Shown: piece after piece, positions 45,822-56,699 of the stretch
How positions within the stretch are numbered: the stretch's first letter is position 1
Layout: every line of letters begins with the position of its first letter
NCBI RefSeq assembly: GCF_016654015.1
Contig: NZ_JAEPWM010000006.1
Coordinates: 1-64,000, forward strand
DNA from: Ramlibacter ginsenosidimutans
Lineage (GTDB): Bacteria > Pseudomonadota > Gammaproteobacteria > Burkholderiales > Burkholderiaceae_C
Length of the DNA stretch: 64,000 nucleotides
Reading direction: 5' to 3'
The notes under the pieces: generated by a model
Told to the model about the DNA's origin: nothing
The model's database searches: none
The model's input: the letters and a program-made list of their open reading frames with translations, nothing else
Program-made: the position numbers and the translations under genes

Positions 45822-46795
45822 GGCGTGAAGCCGCTCGCCTTGATGATGCCCGCCCAGGTCTGCGTGTAGCTCTTCACGCGTTGCGCGAAGGCGGCTTGCG
45901 GCTGGTAGTCCACCGTGAGGCCCATGCCGGTGAGCCGTTCGCGCACGTCGGGCATGGCGATCACTTTCGCGAGCGCCTGGTCGAAGCGCTCCAGCACCGG
46001 CGCCGGCGTGCCGGCCGGCGCGAAGATGCCGTAGTAGGGCAGCTCCTCCAGGCCTGCGATGCCCAGCTCGGTGAAGGTCGGAACATCCGGCAGCAGCGCC
46101 TGGCGCTTGTCACCGATCACGGCCACCACGCGCAGCTTGCCGGCCTTCTGGTATTCGATGAAGTCGGGGATCGAGGCGACGCCGGCCTTGATCTGGTTGC
46201 CCAGCATGTCCTGCATCATCGGCGCGCTGCCGCGATAGGGCGCGGCCTGCAGGTCCAGCTTGTACTTGCGGGCCACCATGCCCACCAGGAACTCGGGAAT
46301 GGACGCCGGCGCCGGGATGCCGACCGTGTCCTTGCCGCCGTTCGCCTGCACGTAGCGCACGTACTCGGGCAGCGACTTCGCCGGCGTGGCGCCGGAAACC
46401 GCGAGCGCGTTCGCGAAAGTGGCGAAACCGGCGACCGGCACGAAGTCCACCGCCGGATCGAAGCCGGGGTTCTTGGTCACCAGCGGCAGGATGGAGATCG
46501 AGTGATCGTGGCTCAGGAAGAAGGTGTGGCCATCGGGCGTGGACGCCTTCAGCGCCTGCGCGGCGATCTGGCCGCCGGCCCCCGCACGGTTCTCGACCAC
46601 CACGGGCGCGCCGAGCTGGTCCTTCAGCTTGTCGGCGAGCACGCGCGCGATGGCGTCGGTGCCGCCGCCGGGCGGAAAACCCACCAGGATGCGGATCGGT
46701 TGCGAGCCCTGCGCGTGGCTCAGGCCCGCGGCGAGGGAGAACAGGCCCGCGAGCAGCAGGCGGCGCAAGGGTTGGATGCGGTGGGAATCGGCCAT
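45815..46795 (-). CDS. Bug/TctC-family periplasmic substrate-binding protein (first)
   Basis: A 326-residue periplasmic binding protein of the tripartite tricarboxylate family, with a signal peptide ending near LSHAQG and the conserved ILVGFPPGGGTDAIARVLADKLKDQLGAPVVVENRAGAGGQIAAQ start and PYYGIFAPAGTPAPV near the C-terminus. Such proteins bind carboxylates or aromatic acids; most Bug genes in Burkholderiales are orphans without membrane subunits, as here. It is followed at the 3' end by a tandem 21-base duplication. The MarR-type gene lies upstream on the same strand, 23 bases away, so they may be co-transcribed. Confidence 0.92.
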   Translation of the reverse strand: MADSHRIQPLRRLLLAGLFSLAAGLSHAQGSQPIRILVGFPPGGGTDAIARVLADKLKDQLGAPVVVENRAGAGGQIAAQALKASTPDGHTFFLSHDHSISILPLVTKNPGFDPAVDFVPVAGFATFANALAVSGATPAKSLPEYVRYVQANGGKDTVGIPAPASIPEFLVGMVARKYKLDLQAAPYRGSAPMMQDMLGNQIKAGVASIPDFIEYQKAGKLRVVAVIGDKRQALLPDVPTFTELGIAGLEELPYYGIFAPAGTPAPVLERFDQALAKVIAMPDVRERLTGMGLTVDYQPQAAFAQRVKSYTQTWAGIIKASGFTPK

Positions 46796-46818
46796 CGGCC
46801 GAGCATAAACGAGCCGGC

Positions 46819-47328
46819 TCAGGCAGCCTGACGGGTCGCTGGCGCGCCGGGCCGCACGAAGGCCGCCCGGGCCTCGTCCTCCAGCTCGCCGGTCAGGAGT
46901 CGCAGCAGCTCGAGCAGCTGCTCCTGCTGCTGCTTGTCCAGCGGCGCCATCAGGCGCTTGTACGCGCGCTCGGCGGGCTTCTGCGCCTGCTGCAGCACGC
47001 GTTCGCCTTCCCGCGTCAGCGCGACGCAGACGTTGCGGCGGTTGTCCTGCGCCGGCGTGCGCGCGAGCAGGCCGCGGGATTCGAGGCCGCGCAGCACGCG
47101 CAGCACGGTGACCTTGTCGAAGCCCAGCGCGCGTGCCAGGCTCGACTGGCCGAGTCCCGGATGCGCCTGCACCACAGTGAGCACGCCGAACTGCGCCGGC
47201 GTGAGCGAGAGGTCCTTGCATGCGTCCTCGAACACGGCCGCCGAGATCTGGTGCGCGCGGCGCAGCAGGAAGCCCGGCCGGGCATACAGCCGGGCCAGGG
47301 TGGGGGGCGTCTTCGAGGGAGCAGGCAC
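46819..47328 (-). CDS. MarR-family transcriptional regulator
   Basis: A 169-residue winged-helix regulator with the MarR layout: an N-terminal helix (LARLYARPGFLLRRAHQISAAVFED), the recognition region SLARALGFDKVTVLRVLRGLESRGLLART, the wing with DNRRNVCVALT, and C-terminal helices for dimer formation. The GTG at 47328 is chosen because AAGGA lies about 9 bases upstream and conservation begins there. It is divergent from the second Bug gene; a palindrome in the gap is a likely operator. Such regulators often respond to aromatic acids, which would suit the nearby flavin monooxygenase (inference). Confidence 0.85.
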   Translation of the reverse strand: MPAPSKTPPTLARLYARPGFLLRRAHQISAAVFEDACKDLSLTPAQFGVLTVVQAHPGLGQSSLARALGFDKVTVLRVLRGLESRGLLARTPAQDNRRNVCVALTREGERVLQQAQKPAERAYKRLMAPLDKQQQEQLLELLRLLTGELEDEARAAFVRPGAPATRQAA

Positions 47329-47378
47329 GGCAGGAAATCCTTGGGGTATGCGCGGATTGTGCCTCGCGGCGCGGCGCC

Positions 47379-47399
47379 GATAATTGTTAGCATGCCAAC
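47379..47399 (+). promoter_or_regulatory. -10 element and overlapping MarR-type operator
   Basis: GATAAT at 47379-47384 is directly followed by the 14-base palindrome GTTAGCATGCCAAC (47386-47399) with one mismatched pair. It lies between the divergent MarR and Bug genes. A repressor bound here would cover the transcription start of the Bug-monooxygenase pair. Confidence 0.5.
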
Positions 47400-47417
47400 T
47401 CACTTCCGGATCCGCCC

Positions 47418-48380
47418 ATGAAACTGCTCGTCCGCCTCGCAATCACCTTGCTCGCGCTGTGCAGCCTGGGCGCGCTCGCGCAGGCTCCCACCAACGTTCC
47501 GCTGAAGCTGATCGTGCCCTTCACCCCGGGCACCGGCATCGACATGATCGCGCGCACCGTCGCACCGCGCCTGGGCGAGAAGCTGCATCGACCCGTGGTG
47601 GTCGAGAACCGCGCGGGCGCCTCCGGCAACATCGGGACGGAGGCCGTGGTGCGTGCCCCGGCCGACGGCAACACGCTGCTGGTGAGCGTGAACACGCTCG
47701 TGATGAACAAGAGCCTGTACCCGCAACTGCCCTTCGATCCCGTCAAGGACCTGGTGCCGGTGTCGCTCACCAGCTGGGGCCAGCTGATCCTCGTCACGTC
47801 GCCCTCGACCGGCTTCAAGACCGTCGGTGACCTGGTGGCGGCGGCCAAGGCCCGGCCCGGCAAGCTCAATTACGCGAGCCCGGGCGTGGGCACGCCGCAC
47901 CACATGTCCATGGAACTGTTCAAGCAGACCGCGGGGGTGTACCTCACGCACATCCCGTACCGCGGCAGCGCACCGGCCGTGACCGACCTGGTCGGCGGCC
48001 AGGTGGACGCGATGTTCCTGCCGATCCACGTGGCGCTGCCGTTCGTGAAGGCCGGCAAGCTGGTCGCTCTGGCGATCGGCAGCGAGCAGCGCCATCCCCT
48101 GCTGCCGGACGTGCCGACGCTCAAGGAGGCCAGGGCGGGCGACGTGAACATGGACATGTGGTACGGCATCTTCGCGCCGCCGGGCACGTCCGCCGACCAG
48201 GTGCAGAGGCTCAACCAGGACCTCAAGGAAATCCTGGCGAGCCCCGAGATTCGCACGGCCTTCCACGCGCAGGGCATGGACCCGGCGACGAGCACGCCCG
48301 AGGAGTTCCGCCGCCTGGTGGCGCGCGACGCCGACCGCTGGGCGAAGGTGGTCCGCACGGCCCACATCAAGGCGGACTGA
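47418..48380 (+). CDS. Bug/TctC-family periplasmic substrate-binding protein (second)
   Basis: A 320-residue binding protein with a clear signal peptide (LAITLLALCSLGALAQA) and the family motifs LIVPFTPGTGIDMIARTVAPRLGEKL, VVVENRAGASGNIG, YASPGVGTPHHM, IPYRGSAPAVTDLVGGQVD and WYGIFAPPGTS. It is clearly related to the first Bug protein but differs through most of its length, so the two are not a recent duplication. Its stop overlaps the start of the monooxygenase (TGATG), which suggests that the bound compound feeds that enzyme. Confidence 0.92.
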   Translation: MKLLVRLAITLLALCSLGALAQAPTNVPLKLIVPFTPGTGIDMIARTVAPRLGEKLHRPVVVENRAGASGNIGTEAVVRAPADGNTLLVSVNTLVMNKSLYPQLPFDPVKDLVPVSLTSWGQLILVTSPSTGFKTVGDLVAAAKARPGKLNYASPGVGTPHHMSMELFKQTAGVYLTHIPYRGSAPAVTDLVGGQVDAMFLPIHVALPFVKAGKLVALAIGSEQRHPLLPDVPTLKEARAGDVNMDMWYGIFAPPGTSADQVQRLNQDLKEILASPEIRTAFHAQGMDPATSTPEEFRRLVARDADRWAKVVRTAHIKAD

Positions 48381-49606
48381 TGCGCATCGCAATCGTCGGA
48401 GGCGGCATCGGCGGCCTCGCACTCGCCCTCGGGCTGCACCAGCAGGGCATCGCCTGCGACGTGTACGAACAGGCGCCCGCGCTGAAGGAACTCGGCGTCG
48501 GCATCACGCTCCTGCCGCACGCGATGCGCGAGCTCGCGGCGCTGGGCTTGCAGCCGCAGCTCGAGCCGCAAGGCATCGAGAACCTCGAGAGCGTCTTCTT
48601 CAATCGCTGGGGGCAGTTCGTCTACCGCGAGGCCCGCGGCCGCCACGCGGGCTATGCCTTCCCCGAGCTCGGCATGCACCGCGGCAAGCTGCACACGACC
48701 ATGGCGCGCGCCGCGACGGAGCGGCTCGGCGCGCAGGCGATCCACCTGGACCACCGCTGCGTGGCCGTGTCGCAGGACGCGCAGCAGGTGACGCTGTCCT
48801 TCGTCAATGCGAAGGGGCAGGCGCTCGCGCCGGTGCAGGCCGACATCGTGATCGCCTGCGACGGCGTCAATTCCGCGGTGCGGCGGCAGTTCTATCCGCA
48901 GGAGCAGGTGGCCTTCGGCGGCATCAACACGTGGCGCGGCGTGAGCGTGCACAAGCCGATCCTCACCGGCAGGAGCTACCTGCGCATCGGCACCGTCGAC
49001 ACCGGCAAGATCGTGATCTACCCGATCGTCGACAACGTCGATGGGCAGGGCAACCAGTTGATCAACTGGACGACCGAGATCCGCCAGCCGCAAAGGGGCA
49101 TGAACGACTGGAACCGGCCCGGCCGCATGGAGGACTTCCTGCCCATCTACCAGGACTGGACCTTCGACTGGCTCGACGTGCCGCAATTGATCCGGCAATC
49201 GCGCGAGATCCTCGAGTACCCGATGGTGGACAAGGACCCGGTCGCCGCCTGGACCTTCGGCCGCGTCACCTTCCTGGGCGACGCCGCGCACCCGATGTAC
49301 CCGCGCGGCTCCAATGGCAGTGCGCAGGCGCTGCTCGACGCGGCGGCGCTGTCACGGCTGCTCGCGCGCGGCGGCGACGCGCCTGCGGCGCTGAAGGAAT
49401 ACGAGGCGCTGCGCCTGCCGGCGACGGCGAAGGTGGTGGAGACCAATCGCACGGTGCCGCCGGACTTCATCATCATGAAGGCGGACGAACTCAGTGGGGG
49501 CAAACCCTTCCCGGGAACGATCGACGACCTGATCAGCCCGCAGGAGCTGGCGCGGATCTCGGAACACTACAAGCAGGTCGCCGGCTTCGCCCTGGAAAAG
49601 AAGTAG
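48380..49606 (+). CDS. FAD-dependent aromatic monooxygenase
   Basis: A 408-residue group A flavin monooxygenase. It has the FAD motif IAIVGGGIGGLALALGLHQQG at the N-terminus, a DIVIACDGVNSAVRR DG motif near 160, and the GD motif VTFLGDAAHPMYPRGSNGSAQALLDAAALS near 290-320. The closest recognisable type is the salicylate hydroxylase / methylphenazine-carboxylate hydroxylase group, which hydroxylates aromatic acids with NAD(P)H and oxygen. The exact substrate is unknown. It overlaps the Bug protein gene, and the pair looks like a small uptake-and-hydroxylation unit under MarR control. Confidence 0.88.
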   Translation: MRIAIVGGGIGGLALALGLHQQGIACDVYEQAPALKELGVGITLLPHAMRELAALGLQPQLEPQGIENLESVFFNRWGQFVYREARGRHAGYAFPELGMHRGKLHTTMARAATERLGAQAIHLDHRCVAVSQDAQQVTLSFVNAKGQALAPVQADIVIACDGVNSAVRRQFYPQEQVAFGGINTWRGVSVHKPILTGRSYLRIGTVDTGKIVIYPIVDNVDGQGNQLINWTTEIRQPQRGMNDWNRPGRMEDFLPIYQDWTFDWLDVPQLIRQSREILEYPMVDKDPVAAWTFGRVTFLGDAAHPMYPRGSNGSAQALLDAAALSRLLARGGDAPAALKEYEALRLPATAKVVETNRTVPPDFIIMKADELSGGKPFPGTIDDLISPQELARISEHYKQVAGFALEKK

Positions 49607-49613
49607 GGCGGCC

Positions 49614-50186
49614 TCAGTTCAGGTACTTGGGGCGGCCTTCGCCGTCCTCGACGGCGGCGTTTTCCGTCGCCGTCACCGGCACGAAGGACTCGCGCCACTG
49701 CGACTGCAGCAGCGCCTGGTCCAGCAGGTGCATGAGGCCTTGCATCAGCTTGGGCTGCATCTCCATCTGGAAGCTGCGCGGCTTGGTGTCGCCATTGGGC
49801 GGGCGCTCGTTGAAGTTCAGGCGCAGCGGCCCGCTGGCGATCGGCGCGGCGTCGACGTCGGTGACCAGCAGCGGGTCCTCGCCGAGCGGCAGCCGGTGCT
49901 CCCCTTCCTTGTAGGGCGTGTCGAAGTCGGCGTGCTGCAGGAACTCCTCCTTGCGGAACTCCGCCAGCATCTTCTTCAGCTCCGGGGTGGCGCCGGAGAG
50001 GGAGGCGCCCGCGGACTCCAGCTTCAGCAGGTGCTCGGTCAGCAGCTTGGACAGCAGCGGCCACAGGCCGACCATCAGGCGGCGGGTCAGCCACATGCGC
50101 ATCTCCTCGCCTTCGACCGTGTTGATGCGCATGAGGATCCGGTCCTGCTCGGGCATGTAGGTGACCGACATCTGGTGGATCTGCAT
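49614..50186 (-). CDS. Conserved uncharacterised protein
   Basis: I do not recognise a named family. The 190-residue protein starts MQIHQMSVTYMPEQDRILMRINTVEGEEMRMWLTRRLM, which looks like a small beta-sheet domain followed by helices; the middle is charged (ELKKMLAEFRKEEFLQHADFDTPYKEG), and the C-terminal part (SFQMEMQPKLMQGLMHLLDQALLQSQW) is helical. There is no signal peptide or membrane segment. It is convergent with the monooxygenase and divergent from clpB across about 100 bases. Confidence 0.75.
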   Translation of the reverse strand: MQIHQMSVTYMPEQDRILMRINTVEGEEMRMWLTRRLMVGLWPLLSKLLTEHLLKLESAGASLSGATPELKKMLAEFRKEEFLQHADFDTPYKEGEHRLPLGEDPLLVTDVDAAPIASGPLRLNFNERPPNGDTKPRSFQMEMQPKLMQGLMHLLDQALLQSQWRESFVPVTATENAAVEDGEGRPKYLN

Positions 50187-50238
50187 GGAGTTGATTCTAG
50201 TCAGCCCCGCACTCCGTGCGCCCGTCCTACAGTGCGGG

Positions 50239-50266
50239 CTTGAAAAGAACGGCCTGGGGCCTATCT
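50239..50266 (+). promoter_or_regulatory. Sigma-32 (heat-shock) promoter for clpB
   Basis: CTTGAAA (50239-50245) and CCTATCT (50260-50266) are separated by 14 bases. The -35 is a perfect sigma-32 match, and the -10 matches CCCATNT except at one base. It lies 21 bases before the ATG of clpB, a classic heat-shock gene. Confidence 0.8.
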
Positions 50267-50287
50267 GGTCCGTAACGGAGTATTTCC

Positions 50288-52912
<2,625 letters not shown>

Positions 52913-52922
52913 TACTTCGAGA

Positions 52923-52951
52923 AGAGCCGGGGCATGCCCCGGCTTTTCTTT
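52923..52951 (+). terminator. Rho-independent terminator after clpB
   Basis: AGCCGGGGCA pairs with TGCCCCGGCT as a perfect palindrome, followed by TTTCTTTTC, 12 bases after the clpB stop. Confidence 0.88.
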
Positions 52952-52971
52952 TCGCCCACAATGCGACGGAG

Positions 52972-53277
52972 ATGACCTTGATCCTCCGCTTCCTGCTGCG
53001 CGTGCTCCTGCTGGCCGCGGGCCTCGTCTTCGCTGCCAGCGTGCTGGCGGCGTTCGCGCTGCTGCTGGCTCTGTGGTCCGTCCGTGCGCTCTGGGCGCGC
53101 CTCACCGGCCGGCCGGTCGCTCCCTTCGTGATGCGCATGGGTTCGGGGTCTGCGTTTGCCGCCATGATGCGGCGCGCGCCGCCAGCGAGCCGCACGCCCC
53201 GTGCCGACACCGCTGCGGGAGTCCGCACCCGACTGGTCGACGTCAGCGACGTGGAGCCGCGCTCGCCTGCATCCTGA
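52972..53277 (+). CDS. Small uncharacterised membrane protein
   Basis: A 101-residue protein with a long hydrophobic N-terminal stretch (about residues 5-37, two possible membrane segments) and a soluble Arg-rich C-terminus. I do not recognise a family. A -10-like CACAAT lies about 9 bases before the ATG and GGAG just before it. It sits between the clpB terminator and the response regulator. Moderate confidence that it is a real gene. Confidence 0.55.
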   Translation: MTLILRFLLRVLLLAAGLVFAASVLAAFALLLALWSVRALWARLTGRPVAPFVMRMGSGSAFAAMMRRAPPASRTPRADTAAGVRTRLVDVSDVEPRSPAS

Positions 53278-53325
53278 GGGCGCCCTGAAGCGGTGCGCAA
53301 CAATGCGGAAAGTTCTTACTGCCGT

Positions 53326-53355
53326 GTAGGTACGGGCCTACGGGGTGCGTACGCA
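53326..53355. promoter_or_regulatory. Palindromes upstream of the response regulator gene
   Basis: GTAGG-TACGGG-CCTAC (53326-53341) and the perfect palindrome TGCGTACGCA (53346-53355) lie 60-90 bases before the regulator start. LuxR-type response regulators bind such short repeats, so autoregulation is possible. Confidence 0.35.
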
Positions 53356-53413
53356 GCTGGTTTCCTAATGCAAGCTGTGCGGGCCGTCGGCCCGGCAGAC
53401 CACAGGAAGGTCC

Positions 53414-54115
53414 GTGAAGCTGCACCGCGATCGCGAGCAGGCCGGGACCCCGCCACTGGCCTCGGGGCAGTGGGGCTTGCGCGCGATCCGCGTCGGCATT
53501 GCGGATGACCACCCGATCACGCGCAGTGCCCTGCGTTCCTTCCTCGACGAGCAGGACGATATCCGCGTGGTGGCCGAGGCCTCCTCCGGGCGCGAGGCGA
53601 TCGACCTCGTGCGCACCCAGACCCTCGACGTGCTGCTGCTGGACCTCGACATGCCGGGCCAGAGCGGGATCGATGCGCTCACGATGATCAAGGCGAAGGC
53701 CGAACACGTGGCCGTGCTGGTGCTCTCCGGCTATCCCGAGCACCAGTACGCGGTGCCCCTGATCCGCAGCGGCGCCAGCGGCTACCTGAACAAGGCCTGC
53801 GATCCCACGGAAATCCCGATCGCCATCCGCCGGGTCGCGCAGGGCAGCCGCTACATCACGCCGGTCGTGGCGGAGCTGCTGGCCAGCCAGGTCATCGCGC
53901 CGACCCCGGGCGGCCTGCACGAGCAGCTCTCCGCACGCGAACTGCAGGTGTTCCTCAAGCTCGCGCAAGGCTGCACGGCGGGCGAGGTGGCGGCCGAACT
54001 GTCGCTCAGCGCCAAGACCGTCAGCACCTACCGGGCCCGGCTGATGCGCAAGCTCGACGCGCACTCGAACAGCGACCTCACGTACTACGCGCTGAAGCAC
54101 CGGCTGCTGGACTGA
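53414..54115 (+). CDS. LuxR/NarL-type response regulator
   Basis: A 233-residue two-component regulator. The receiver domain (about residues 25-140) has the acidic pair in IADDHPITR, the phosphorylated Asp in LLLDLDMPGQSG (D77), and a Lys in GYLNKACDPTE. The C-terminal LuxR helix-turn-helix (about 168-230) has LSARELQVFLKLAQGCTAGEVAAELSLSAKTVSTYR. The start is GTG with AGGAAGG about 6 bases upstream. No sensor kinase gene is in the window, so its signal is unknown. NDH-2 begins 4 bases after its stop. Confidence 0.92.
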   Translation: MKLHRDREQAGTPPLASGQWGLRAIRVGIADDHPITRSALRSFLDEQDDIRVVAEASSGREAIDLVRTQTLDVLLLDLDMPGQSGIDALTMIKAKAEHVAVLVLSGYPEHQYAVPLIRSGASGYLNKACDPTEIPIAIRRVAQGSRYITPVVAELLASQVIAPTPGGLHEQLSARELQVFLKLAQGCTAGEVAAELSLSAKTVSTYRARLMRKLDAHSNSDLTYYALKHRLLD

Positions 54116-54119
54116 AGGC

Positions 54120-55445
54120 ATGTCGGGCTCCCGCCAGCCGCGCGTGGTCATCATCGGGTGCGGGTTCGGCGGCCTCGAGGCCGCCCGCGCCCTTCGCAGC
54201 GCCGACGTGGCGATCACGCTCGTCGATCGCACCAACCACCACCTGTTCCAGCCGCTGCTGTACCAGGTAGCCACGGCGGGGCTCTCCGCACCCGCGATCG
54301 CTGCGCCCGTGCGCCACCTGTTCCGCACCCAGCCCAACGTGACCACGCTGCTCGCCGAAGTCGTCGCTGTCGATCCCGTCGCGCGCACAGTGCGGCTCGC
54401 CGGCGGCGCAACCCTGGTGTACGACCACCTGATCGTCGCCGCGGGCGCCACGCACAGCTACTTCGGGCACGACGCGTGGGCGCCCTTCGCGCCGGGACTC
54501 AAGACGCTCGCCGATGCGTTCGAGATCCGGCGCCGCCTGCTCTATGCGTTCGAAGCCGCAGAGCAGGAGACCGACGCGGCGGCGCGCGCTGCCTGGCTCA
54601 CCTTCGTCGTGATCGGCGGCGGCCCGACGGGCGTGGAGATGGCCGGCACGATGGCGGAGATCGCGCGCCACACCCTGCGCGGCGAGTTCCGCCACATCGA
54701 CCCGGCAGCCGCGCAGATCCTGCTGCTGGAGGGCGGGGAGCGGGTGCTGCCCGCGATGCCGCCGCGGTTGAGCGCCAGCGCACGGCGGCAACTGGAGCAG
54801 CTCGGCGTCCAGGTGCGGACAGGAACGCGGGTGACGGCGATCGACGCGCACAGGGTCGAGGTGCAGCCCGCGGCCGGCGCTCCCCCGCAGCGCATCGCGA
54901 GCCGGTGCGTCCTGTGGGCGGCCGGCGTGCAGGGATCGCCGCTGGGACGCCAGCTCGCGCACGCCGCAGGGGCCGAAGTCGATCGCGCGGGCCGCCTGGT
55001 GGTCGAACCGGACCTGAGCCTGCCGGGGCATCCGGAAATCACCGTGATCGGCGATCTCGCCGCGGCGCAGAGCCATTTGCCCGGCCACGCGCCGCGGCCG
55101 GTGCCGGGCGTGTCACCCGCTGCAAAGCAGATGGGGCGCAGCGCCGCGGCGAACCTGATGCGCCGCCTCGCCGGCGAGCCGACGATCGCGTTCCGCTACC
55201 GCGACTGGGGCAATCTCGCGACCATCGGCCGCAACTCCGCCGTCGTGGACCTGTGGACACCCTGGCGCCGCGTCGGCTTCAGCGGCTGGTTTGCCTGGGT
55301 GTTCTGGCTGTTCGCGCACATCTACTTCCTCATCGGCTTCCGCAACCGCCTGGTCGTGCTGATCGATTGGGCCTCGGCCTACTGGAGCAAGCAGCGCTAC
55401 GCGCGCGTGGTGACCGGCATGGCACCAGGAACGACGGATGACTGA
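54120..55445 (+). CDS. ndh: Type II NADH dehydrogenase (NDH-2)
   Basis: NDH-2 oxidises NADH and passes electrons to quinone without pumping protons. The 441-residue flavoprotein has VVIIGCGFGGLEAARAL (FAD site), LFQPLLYQVATAGLS, the NADH-binding VVIGGGPTGVEMAGTMAEI at about residues 160-178, and VIGDLAA followed by the quinone-site PVPGVSPAAKQMG. The C-terminal WFAWVFWLFAHIYFLIGFRNR segment is a likely membrane anchor. Being 4 bases after the response regulator suggests joint control. Confidence 0.9.
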   Translation: MSGSRQPRVVIIGCGFGGLEAARALRSADVAITLVDRTNHHLFQPLLYQVATAGLSAPAIAAPVRHLFRTQPNVTTLLAEVVAVDPVARTVRLAGGATLVYDHLIVAAGATHSYFGHDAWAPFAPGLKTLADAFEIRRRLLYAFEAAEQETDAAARAAWLTFVVIGGGPTGVEMAGTMAEIARHTLRGEFRHIDPAAAQILLLEGGERVLPAMPPRLSASARRQLEQLGVQVRTGTRVTAIDAHRVEVQPAAGAPPQRIASRCVLWAAGVQGSPLGRQLAHAAGAEVDRAGRLVVEPDLSLPGHPEITVIGDLAAAQSHLPGHAPRPVPGVSPAAKQMGRSAAANLMRRLAGEPTIAFRYRDWGNLATIGRNSAVVDLWTPWRRVGFSGWFAWVFWLFAHIYFLIGFRNRLVVLIDWASAYWSKQRYARVVTGMAPGTTDD

Positions 55446-55509
55446 GCCGGCGCCCCCCGGCGCACGCGCCCGAACGCATACTCGCCGCCTGCCCACCACC
55501 GGAGCGACC

Positions 55510-55647
55510 ATGCCCTATCTCCAGCACATCGGCCCCATCACTGCGCTGATCGCAGGCATCCTGATCCTCATCATGCCCAGGCTGCTGAACTACATCATCG
55601 CGCTGTACCTGATCGTGACCGGCCTCATCGGCCTGTTCGGCCGCTGA
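55510..55647 (+). CDS. DUF3096 small membrane protein
   Basis: A 45-residue protein made almost entirely of two hydrophobic segments around LLNYIIALYLIVTGLIGL, matching the short DUF3096 family in length and pattern. Function unknown. It lies 64 bases after ndh on the same strand and is convergent with the SDR gene, ending 3 bases before it. Confidence 0.75.
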   Translation: MPYLQHIGPITALIAGILILIMPRLLNYIIALYLIVTGLIGLFGR

Positions 55648-55650
55648 GGC

Positions 55651-56430
55651 TCAGCGGGGCTCCTCCATGTGGCGCGCGTACAGCTTCTGCATGCCGCCCA
55701 GCCAGCGGTCGTAGTCCTGTCCCTTGGCCAGGAAGTACTGCGCGACCTCCGGGTGCGGCAGCGCGAGGAAGCGCTCCTCGCGCATCGTCTGCACGACCAC
55801 CTCGGCCACCTGTTCCGGCGTGAGCACGCCGTTGATGCCGGCCGAGCCGGTGCCGTCCCGGGTCATGTCCGTCTGGACCGATTGCGGGCAGAGGCAGGAC
55901 ACCCGCAGGCCCTTGCGGCCATAGGCGATGCGCAGCCACTCGGCGATGGCGACGGCAGCATGCTTGGTCACGCCATAGGGCGCGGACTCGACGATGTTCA
56001 GCAGGCCCGCGGCCGAAGCGGTGACGAGGAAGTAGCCGCCGCCGCGCTCCAGCATCTGCGGCACGACGGCACGCGCGGCCCACACGTGGGCCATGCCGTG
56101 GATCTTCCACATGCTGTCCCACAAGGCGTCCTCGAGCTCGATGCCGCCCATGCGGCCGAGGATGCCTGCGTTGGAGATGTAGGCATCGACGCCGCCGAAG
56201 CGCTCCGTCGCCTGCCGCACCAGCGCCTGGATGTCGGCCTCCTGGCTCACATCGCAGCGCAGCGCGATCGCCTGCGCACCGATGCCCTCGGCCACGGCCT
56301 GGGCCCGCGGCAGGTTGACGTCCGCAACAACGACGGCGCGGGCACCGTCGCGGGCGAAGCGCTGTGCCAGGCCGGCGCCGATGCCGCTCGCCGCGCCCGT
56401 GACCACCACCACCTTGTCCTTGATTTCCAT
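55651..56430 (-). CDS. Short-chain dehydrogenase/reductase
   Basis: A 259-residue classical SDR. It has the cofactor motif VVTGAASGIGAGLAQ at about residues 9-23, the SNAG motif near 86, Ser in VTASAAG, and the catalytic Tyr-x3-Lys in YGVTKHA near 155. It should oxidise or reduce a hydroxyl or keto group with NAD(P). The substrate is unknown. The ATG giving MEIKDKVVVVTG is the natural family start, with GGAGGTCGC just before it. Confidence 0.9.
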   Translation of the reverse strand: MEIKDKVVVVTGAASGIGAGLAQRFARDGARAVVVADVNLPRAQAVAEGIGAQAIALRCDVSQEADIQALVRQATERFGGVDAYISNAGILGRMGGIELEDALWDSMWKIHGMAHVWAARAVVPQMLERGGGYFLVTASAAGLLNIVESAPYGVTKHAAVAIAEWLRIAYGRKGLRVSCLCPQSVQTDMTRDGTGSAGINGVLTPEQVAEVVVQTMREERFLALPHPEVAQYFLAKGQDYDRWLGGMQKLYARHMEEPR

Positions 56431-56699
56431 GCGACCTCCGATGGCCGCCGAGTATCCGCGCTGCGCTGGCGCGCGCAAGCCGCGGACGCGACAAGCGCCA
56501 GCTGATCCGCGCAGGGCCGGCCGTGCGGCTGGGGGTTCGCGCGGACGCATCGGGAGGCGCCCGGCGCGCACGGCGCCGGCGAAGCCGCCTGCACCCCCCG
56601 GGTACGCGCTCCGACAGCAGCGCGACCCGTGCGTCCTACGCGGTCGGGCTGCAGGCTCAAAGAAGATGGCAGCCAGCAACAGAACACGGAGAGACGGCC

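Noticed and set aside
45815-48380. The two Bug proteins as a recent tandem duplication
   Set aside because: They share family motifs but differ over most of their length and lie on opposite strands around a MarR gene.
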